Shown here in pieces: positions 40,701-49,700 of a stretch of DNA of 64,000 nt (its first letter is position 1; the number at the start of each line of letters is the position of its first letter). The translations under genes were made by a program, and so were the position numbers. The stretch comes from Pseudeuparius sepicola (taxonomy: Eukaryota; Arthropoda; Insecta; Coleoptera; Anthribidae): contig OY987307.1 of the NCBI GenBank assembly GCA_963920635.1, positions 15,205,735-15,269,734 on the forward strand. Direction: 5' to 3'. The notes beneath the pieces were generated by a model. That model made no database searches. It was not told where the DNA came from and saw only the letters and a list, made by a program, of their open reading frames with translations.

Positions 40701-43700
40701 ATTATTTTCCATGTGGAAGTAAAAAAAATAAAAACATTGGTTTTTATCTTTAACGCCCTGTATCTCAGAAAGGAAGAACTTTAGGACCTATGTTTATATG
40801 AGCGACCCACCTTAACAATGAATTTTTCAACAAAATGTCAAAGTTCTGATCAAAAAAAACCTGGGACTCTCTGTATAATAGCTTTGTTCCCGGAGCAATT
40901 CTGAACCAGTTCCAAACTAGTAGAATTTTAGAATTTCTGTGAGCCAATCACATTGACGGTTGCTAGTTCAGAATCAGTTTGGGATCGCTCCAGAAACATA
41001 GTAGACTACAGGCCCGTGTCAAAAATTGATGGGTCATTTGAACCCCCAGGAGACCTATTTAGAAAGATAGAAGGGCATAAAATAATAATTGTCAGCACTA
41101 TGCCGTCACTTGTAAGCTGTCCAACAGTGTGCAGGTGAGAATTCAAAAGTACAGGTAGTACATTTTGGTCATATTTTTTTGTACGGCATTCTTACCATCG
41201 ATATATCCATGATAAATAATAAGAAAACACGTAGTGCCGTACAAAAATAGTGCGCCACAAAGTCGGGAAAATTTTTGATTTTCATGCGATTTTCAGGGTA
41301 ATTTGGTCATTTGATTCTGAACGGCATCGGTTCCATACGTTTCAATACCTCTTCTCATCCATTATTCCGCAACGCCGTACAAAAATCATGCCACAAGGGG
41401 AAAAAATCGAGGGTTGCAACCCCCTCCCCTTCCGTGGTCCGGGGGGTGATTTGACACGACATAAAATTAATTTATTTTGAAAGTATTATATGCATAGATA
41501 ACATTTTTTCACATGCCGTACATTTTTGTTGGTCCAAAGGTCTGCAGAGGGGGAAAACTCCCGAAAAATCCATGTAAAGAAATGTACTCTAGGGTGATAT
41601 TAAAAAAAAGCAACTTTGGTATTTTTCGCCAATTTTGAATCGCCCTGTATAAATAAAAATTTGTCACATGATTTTTGTACGGCGTTGCGGAATAATGGAT
41701 GAGAAGAGGTATTGAAACTGTATGGAACCGATGCCGTACAGAATCAAATGACCAAATTTACCCTGCAAATCGCATGAAAATCAAAAATTTTCCCGACTTT
41801 GTGGAGCACTATTTTTGTACGGCACTACGTGTTTTCTTATTATTAGTCATGGATCTATCGATGGTAAGAATGCCGTACAAAAAAATATGACCAAAATGTA
41901 GTCCCTCAACGTGTACTTTTGAATTCTCACCTGCACTCTGTTGGACAGCTTACAAGTAACGGCATAGTGCTGAATTTTATTATTTTATGCCCTTCTATCT
42001 TTCTAAACAGGTCTCCTGGTGGTTCAAATGACCCATCAATTTTTGATACAGGCCTGTAGTCTATAGCTAATACCATGGGTGAGTTTGAATTTTAGAATTT
42101 GTTTGAGCAAATCACATTGACGGTTACTACTTCGAACCAATTTGGGATCACTTTGCGAACATAGCTAATATCATGGGTGAGTTTGAATCAACCATATATA
42201 GGAATAGACACATTACCCAAGGCAGCTTGTTTTGTTTCATGATTTTAAAAAGGTTTCCAGTTTATTGATACGATTTAGGTTATTTTGTAAATATAAGTAT
42301 TCCAAATCATATATATTGTACTGTATCTCAACAATCAAAGTCCAAACTCGTTGCCTTGGTTACAATATGATATACAAGTCTATCAAAAAGCTATTTATTA
42401 TGTATTACAAAATAGTATTTAAGAAATGCCAATGTAAACAAATTACCTCGTCTTCTTCCCCTCAACCTGCTATTGTAGAAGCAAAACAAAACAGCGTTAT
42501 TTGTATTACCATGAGTCATCTATTCCTATATATCGTTGGTTTGAATTTTACAATTCTCTTGAGCCAATCACATTGACGGTTACTAGTTCATCGCTTGTGA
42601 ACTAGTGACTTGTGTCATCGTCTTTTATAGCATTACAATTACAGTAATTGCATTAATATTTACCATACATGGTGCTTCAAATGCTTCTTTGGTTCTTCCG
42701 GATACATTCTGTAACAAGTTTTCTTCCACGATTACAGGGGACATCATCAGGGCACAACAATGTGACGGAAACTGGTAGAAAGGGAACGAAAAGTGAGGGA
42801 CTTCAAGATAAAGCTTTCTGAGTTTCCTGCAAAATGAGAGTTTATTTTAAAACTTATCGAATTTTTAGATATGTTGACAATACCTTTGTCATCTGGCCCC
42901 ATGCTGAAAAAATATGCTTCCTGTTTTCCTAAATCACCTGAACTTCCTGCACAGCATCATTGACTTTACCATGGAACTGAAAGGGAGGGTTATCTGTCAT
43001 TAACTCCTTGGTACATAGGGGTGTTTAACTTTCAGAACCCGATAACCTCAGTCTCGAACTTGATCATATTATTAATGTCCTAGCTAATAATTACTCCTTT
43101 CAAAGTATCCAACGATCCATAGAAAATTCACTACTCTAATGCCAACAGATGCACTGAATCCACTCCTCCCTCTTCCATGGTCTTTTTTAACATTACACAT
43201 CAAATTTCTAAAAGGACATAACATTACAACCCAATTTTCTACCCTGCCAAAATTGTCCCAGCACTATAGACCCATCAAAGATAGGACATGGCTATGTCAA
43301 CCAGCTGGATCTGCACTTGCTAAACATTACAGGCCATCCATCATCATTATTGTTTAATGACACCAAAGTTATTTCCAAATCTTCCCATTTTACCCAAAGA
43401 AAAACTCTTGAATCCAGTGGAAGCCCAAACAAATTCCCAGCAAAACCAATCAGAAGATTGGTATAATTCACGCGTCTTTTCTACTGCTAACCCTTCCCTC
43501 ACTTTTTCACTCCCTCCCTACCTGTTCCCCTATAAATTACAATCTCAGTGATATGAACAACCAGTGTCAGTAACATTGTTGTGCCCTAAGGATATCCTTT
43601 GTAATTGTGAACAAAAGCTTGTCTTAAACAGATCCACGCAGGATGTGTCTGGAAGAACCAAAGAAGCATCACATTCAGCCTGCGGAAGTCTTCAATCAAG

Positions 43701-46700
43701 AGGGGGCTTCAGTTTTATTCTGGAAGACTACAGATGATACAAAACCTTAAAATAAGAATATTTTGTGACAACTTTTTTCCACGGCTGATAGATACTAAAT
43801 TCTCAAAAATTTAAAAGTTTTATTTACCCAACCTTTGAAACATATTCAGAGAAACTTTGGTACACGGCATGCATTGATTAAGTGTTATAAAATGGCGCAT
43901 TGACATTTCTTTATTTAGAGGAAGTTAAAAAATAATTAGCTCATTTTTCGTTATCCCTTCTGGTTTAACCAGAAATTAGTTTTTTTCTGATTTAAAAAAA
44001 AAAATGATTTTACATACACTCACCGGCACGAAAAACGGAGCACTTATAATTTTTATTTAAAAAATGTAAAATTTTAATACTTTGCAATGGTTTATTATTA
44101 TAATAAGTTAAAAGCAAACAACAACATGTTTTAAGTAATATCTAACAGCAATTAAACGTTTATTTGAAAAGCAAGACTAGACTGTTTTGAATAAAAATTT
44201 CCAAAAATTAAAAAGTACACAAGTCTTAGTTGGCCATGACTTTTCTTTTGTTTTTATTGTTTTGACAAGTCTGAGTTTAAAGAAGTGAAACAGTTCAAAG
44301 CTGTACTGCGTTTATTTAAGGTAAAAATATGGCTGTTAATCCTGAAACAGCGGCTGCTATTGTTGCGTTGCTTCAAGACGGAAGAACTGAGCGATATGTT
44401 GCCCAACAATATGCCGTATCCAATAGCACTGTGCACCGTATTTATACACGTTTTTTGGAAACTAGAGCTTACACCTGGAACTGGTCCCCAACGAAAAACT
44501 AACGCTCATGATGATCGCTTCATCCTCTTGCAAAGTCTACGAGATCGTCATGCTACAGCTGTAGAAATCAGAAATAGACTTCATCATGTTCGGAATACCA
44601 ATGTAAGCGAACGTAAAGTTAGACGAAGACTTGGAGAAGCCAATCTTACCAGTCGTAGACCTGCAACAGGTCCAGAGCTTCTTAGGCATCATCGTGTTGT
44701 GCCACTTCGGTTTGCCAGAAATCATGAGCACTGGGGTGAAAATGATTGGGGGCGAATTTTATTTACTGATGAGTCCAGGTTTAGCCTGCGATCTCCAGAT
44801 GGTCGCGAGAGAGTATGGCGAAGACCACAAGAGCGTTTTGCAGAATGTACCTTCAGTCCTAGAGTAGGATACCAAAGAGGTTCAGTAATGGTGTGGGCTG
44901 GAATTTCTCTGGAGGCACACACTGAGTTGTACATCGTTCCAAGAGGCTCCTTAACTGCTGCCAGGTACATTGATGAAATTCTCCAAGATTTTGTTGTCCC
45001 GTATGTTGATTTTATTGGAAATAACTTTCTTCTGATGCATGATAATGCCAGACCTCATACCGCAAGAATCACTCAACAGTATTTAAATGATGTAAACATC
45101 CTGTTTTGGAGTGGCCAGCGTTAAGTCCAGATGCGAACCCGATTGAACATGTTTGGGACATGCTTGGGCGAAGAATGCGAAGTCGTGTTCCTGCTCCTTT
45201 AACCATAAATCAGTTGAAACAAGCTCTTTTAGAGGAATGGGACCTTATTCCTCAAGAGAACATTCGCCATTTGATTTTAGGCATGCCACGGAGAATGCAT
45301 GCAATCATTCGAGCTCGCGGGGGTAATACCCGTTATTAAAAATGCTCTCATTAGTTTTTGCTCAAAAATCGTTTAAGTTTTGATTCATTTAAGGACATTT
45401 TGCCACAACACCAATGTGGGTTTATCGTTCTAATTTTTTAAATTGTAACAAAAGTTTTTATTTAAAAAAAAAGCGCCCAATTGTTATTAGAAATTACTTA
45501 AAACATGTTGTTGTTTGCGTTTAACTTATTATAATAATAAACCATCGCAAAGTATTAAAATTTCACATTTTTTAAATAAAAATTGTAAGCGCTCCGTTTT
45601 TCGTGCCGGTGAGTGTAGATACCTAATCGAATTTCCTATCATAAACATATACAGGGTGTCCAACTTTAAAACTGTACAAATCCGTAAAATCTTCATTTTT
45701 GGAGATAATCGCCTAAACTTTTTTTCGGTTGAAAGGCCTTCAAAAACCGCTTCTTTTGACCTTTCTGCCATTTTCAAAATGCAAATCCAGGGCCGGCTGC
45801 GATTTTTTTATACCCACGATTTTCACGAAAACCGTTTAGCGATTTTTTTATTTAAAATCTGACCCCACAGCGTTAATCAGAACACCCCAAAACCCTTTTG
45901 TACCAAATTTGAATAAAAAATATACAGGGAGTTCCATTCTGCAGGGTGTCAAATTTGAGCAAATTAGGAATTTTAAAGGCATCTGCCAAGTTAAGTATGC
46001 CATGGAATCCCCTCAAAACAGTTGAATGGTCAATAAGACCACTCAAGGTGTTGGTGTGCAAAGGTCCAATACAAAATATACAGAGTGTTGTTATCTGTGC
46101 CATCTCAAATTACTGAATTTTTTGAACTTAGTACGTATATAACAAAACCCCTCCACATACTATAAACGAACAAAATCTAAGAAATACAGAAGCCTGCCAG
46201 TCAGTATGTTCATATCAGTTAAGGTAGCTAGTGTGCCACAACAGGAAACGCCCAGAAAATCTATCATCTTAGACAGTGACTTTGTTGAGAAATGTCCAAT
46301 AATTTAAATTATTTTTATTTGTTGATTGGCATTTTGTAAAGAAATAAATTACTTTTGTGTTTATTAATATTTTTTCAATGATTCCAGAGCACTCCTGACC
46401 AGTATAAAGTTTAATAAAAATTCAGAATTTTGAGATGGCTCAGAGAAAAATACCCTGTATATTTTTGTAGTAAATCTTTTCACACCAACATTTTGAGTGG
46501 TCTTGTTGACCATTCAACTGTTTTGAAGGGATTCCATGGCACATTTGACTCGCCATATTGTCTTTAAATTTCCTATTTTGCTCAACTTTGAGACCCTACA
46601 GAATGGAACTCCCAGTATATTTTTTGTTGAAATTTGTTATATGGGGGTTTTGGGGTGTTCTGATTAACGCTGTGTGGTCAGATTTTAAATAAAAAAATCG

Positions 46701-49700
46701 CTAAATGGTTTTCGTGAAAATCGGGGGTATAAAAAAATTGCAGCCGGCCCTGGATTTGCATTTTGAAAATGGCAGGAAGGTCAAACGAAGCGGTTTTTGA
46801 AGGCCTTTCAAACAAAAAAAAGTTTAGGTGATTATCTCTAAAAATGAAGATTTTACGGATTTGTACAGTTTTAAAGTTGGACACCCTGTAAGTTAATTTT
46901 TTTACACCCCTTATAGTTTGAGATTTTACTATTTTATGACTTTATCCCCTATATCCTTATACCATTTGTTTTAAATCCAATTGAAGGCAGTCGTGCTTAA
47001 CCCTTTCGGGACCGGACCCGGACGAACACGCATATAAAAGTTGAGTCAGTGGGACCGGAACCGACTATAAACGCAAGCAGGGGGGCATGAGAAAGGACTG
47101 GAACCGGACGGACACGCGTTGACTACGGATACATTGGAACGCCTACTTTACATTGGCGATGTCCCCAAATTAATGTCATCGGCTGATTTTCTAGTAATGG
47201 CATCTAGTTGGGTGGTCCTTCTCGTAAAAAAAACTTACTTGTGTACTTAAATACATCAATAAATTCGAACACAAGCTCATTTGCATGTGGGTGCATGCAA
47301 AAAAATGACTTATATTGTGAAAAGATCTGCAATTAAGGACCGAAACCGTACATACACGCATGCGCTTCCTGCTGTGGTCCACTGGGCACAGATCCTCAGG
47401 CGGCCGCCGAAAGGGTTAAAGCAGAGTAAAATTTTTTGCATCAAAACCATAGTGGACAGGTGTTAAACTAAAGCAGTTCATGAACTAAACGTCATGTTAT
47501 TTAATTATTATTATTATAGTTCGAATAATTCTTTCAGATTGTTTTGATGTTTTCGATTTCATAGGTTGTAGTTCAAATTCTTGCAATATTTTGGAGAAAT
47601 ATAGTTTAAATGATAAAATGCAAAAACGCCACAACAAATCTACCTTCTATCATTTTAATGCAAAAATTTCATTCTGCCTTGGCCATGGCAAGTTATTTTA
47701 TTTAGAATAGAATATAAATTTATTTAAATAGGAACCCAATTTTACAAACATTCAATATTATAAATAGTGCATATTGCATATCTACAATGAGTGCTTTACA
47801 GCTAGAGGATCTACACAATTCCAGGAATTTTAAGATTAATTATTCACTTTGTAGTTCTTATAATAATAATTGATATCACCAATATATAAATCATTAGCTC
47901 TTTGGTGAGTAGGATAATCCTAAATATCTCTGTAAAAAACAATAAACTCCCCTAAGTACTTATGTGCTTCATCATTCACAATTTTTTACAGTGTGTTACA
48001 TCTCAAGTGTGAACACCCTCATAAAACTTTTGTTTTTGAGATATTCGAGTGCTTCTTTTTCCATCATCATTTCACATCCCACAAGTCTCTCAAACAGGGC
48101 CTACGACGATCATGTTATTTAGCATCCTTTGAAATGGTTAAGAACCAAATTTTTATCAAAAAATATTCAGCGATAAAGGTTTTACAACAGTGTCAATTTT
48201 ACAAACACGACGTTTTGAAAATTTTACTAAAGCCTAGTAAGCCGAGGAAACATGAAACACATAACATTCGTGACAATGCAAGTGTTCAATTATTAGTTAA
48301 CAATGTTTAAATAAATCAATACAAAAATGCGAAAACTTATTTAATACAAAAATCCTTTCTACTAAACCTCATTGTACCCTTAAACATTTTTCAATTATTT
48401 AACTCTTTTTTTGCTACCCCTTGCAATTCTTCTTGGCAGAGAATAAATAAATAAATAAAGAAGGAAAGAAATAAAGAAATAAAATAAAAAATAAATCCGG
48501 TGAATTAGGCAATAACACCCTACACTTGTAAATCATTGACATTACCGACTGTTTGTTTACAATAGAAAAATTTTAAAGAATAATAATGTCTTAATATTTT
48601 ATAATACTAAACTTATGTTTTAAAACTCCAAAAGTATTAATTAAAACACTAATTGTAGTGGGCCGAAAATAAGTCGAATGATAATCGAATTTAAGATTTG
48701 AAACTTTGATTTAAAACCAAAATAAAAATAAATTTTGCAGGTAATTAATTCAAAAAAATTTGAGGTCACGCTACCCTTGGTAATGTCTTAAATTTGCATA
48801 CAAAAAATATAAGCTGCATTCAGCTAAAGTCAGTTGTGAATAAGCTATTGCATTCAAAATGACAATTTTGTTTCCAATGTTCCAAAAATTACTAAATTCC
48901 GCAAAGCCGGTAATTCACATGAAACACAAAATATAACTAGTGGATAAACCAAGATAAGTTCAATAATAAATGCAGACAATAAAATCGTGTTACCGATCGA
49001 TGTAGGTAAAGATATCAAGAAAATGACACACAGACAAACCTTTTACCTGACAAAAGTTCAACTGCTCATTCGGGAAGACCAAAAGGGAAGCAGCATTTTT
49101 GTGTGGTTGCAGACCAGTTTTTATATGTTTTTGAATTTACTAAAGGCGAAGAGAAACCAGGACTATAATTCGAGCACTGATCTCCCTCAATAAACACATG
49201 AGTAGGTACCAATTAGAACAACTACTGATCCACCAAACATGAACAGTGGACCTTTTTGATCACATACCGTCGATAACACAAAAGCACTTTGCTTTTACCT
49301 GAGTTTAGAATACCAATAGATATTAGTGCACAGTACTTTCAGTTGCCGCTAGGAGTAGATAATAATATAATAATAATAATTCTCAATCTCACAATACCCC
49401 AAAGTAGGAGTACCCCAGAAGCAACTGAATGTGGAGGAGAGGGGAAATTACTATTATTTGGTCTTCGTTGCCATTTGTGGCTAGGGCCGACTTTTCCCAA
49501 TAGAACTAGGATAGTATTCACTCGAGTAGGTACTATGGAAAATCCTAGAAAACCCTAGTAATCCCAGTGAGTGTAGACACATAGTAAATCACACAGATAA
49601 ACCTATTAAGAAGCAATACCGTGAATCCACATTTTGTTCAGTGCTCTTGGCCATCAGCGTTGTTTTTCTATAAAGATATTGTGTGCAGGACTGCCTCGGT

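Larger units (their letters stand above)
38394..40873. mobile_element. Outer MITE of a three-level nest
   Basis: The ends CATGGTGTCCCAGGTTTTTT and AAAAAAACCTGGGACTCTCTG are complementary and flanked by TA. The arms continue through TTTGACATTTTGTAGAAAAA, AAGGTGGGTTGCTCATAT and AGGTCCTAAAGTTCTTC with complements at about 40770-40860. The element is interrupted by the insertion at 38795-40635. Confidence 0.7.

Noticed and set aside
47993..48310. 105-codon open frame in intron 3
   Set aside because: No recognised motif, a non-ATG start, and no splice or promoter context.
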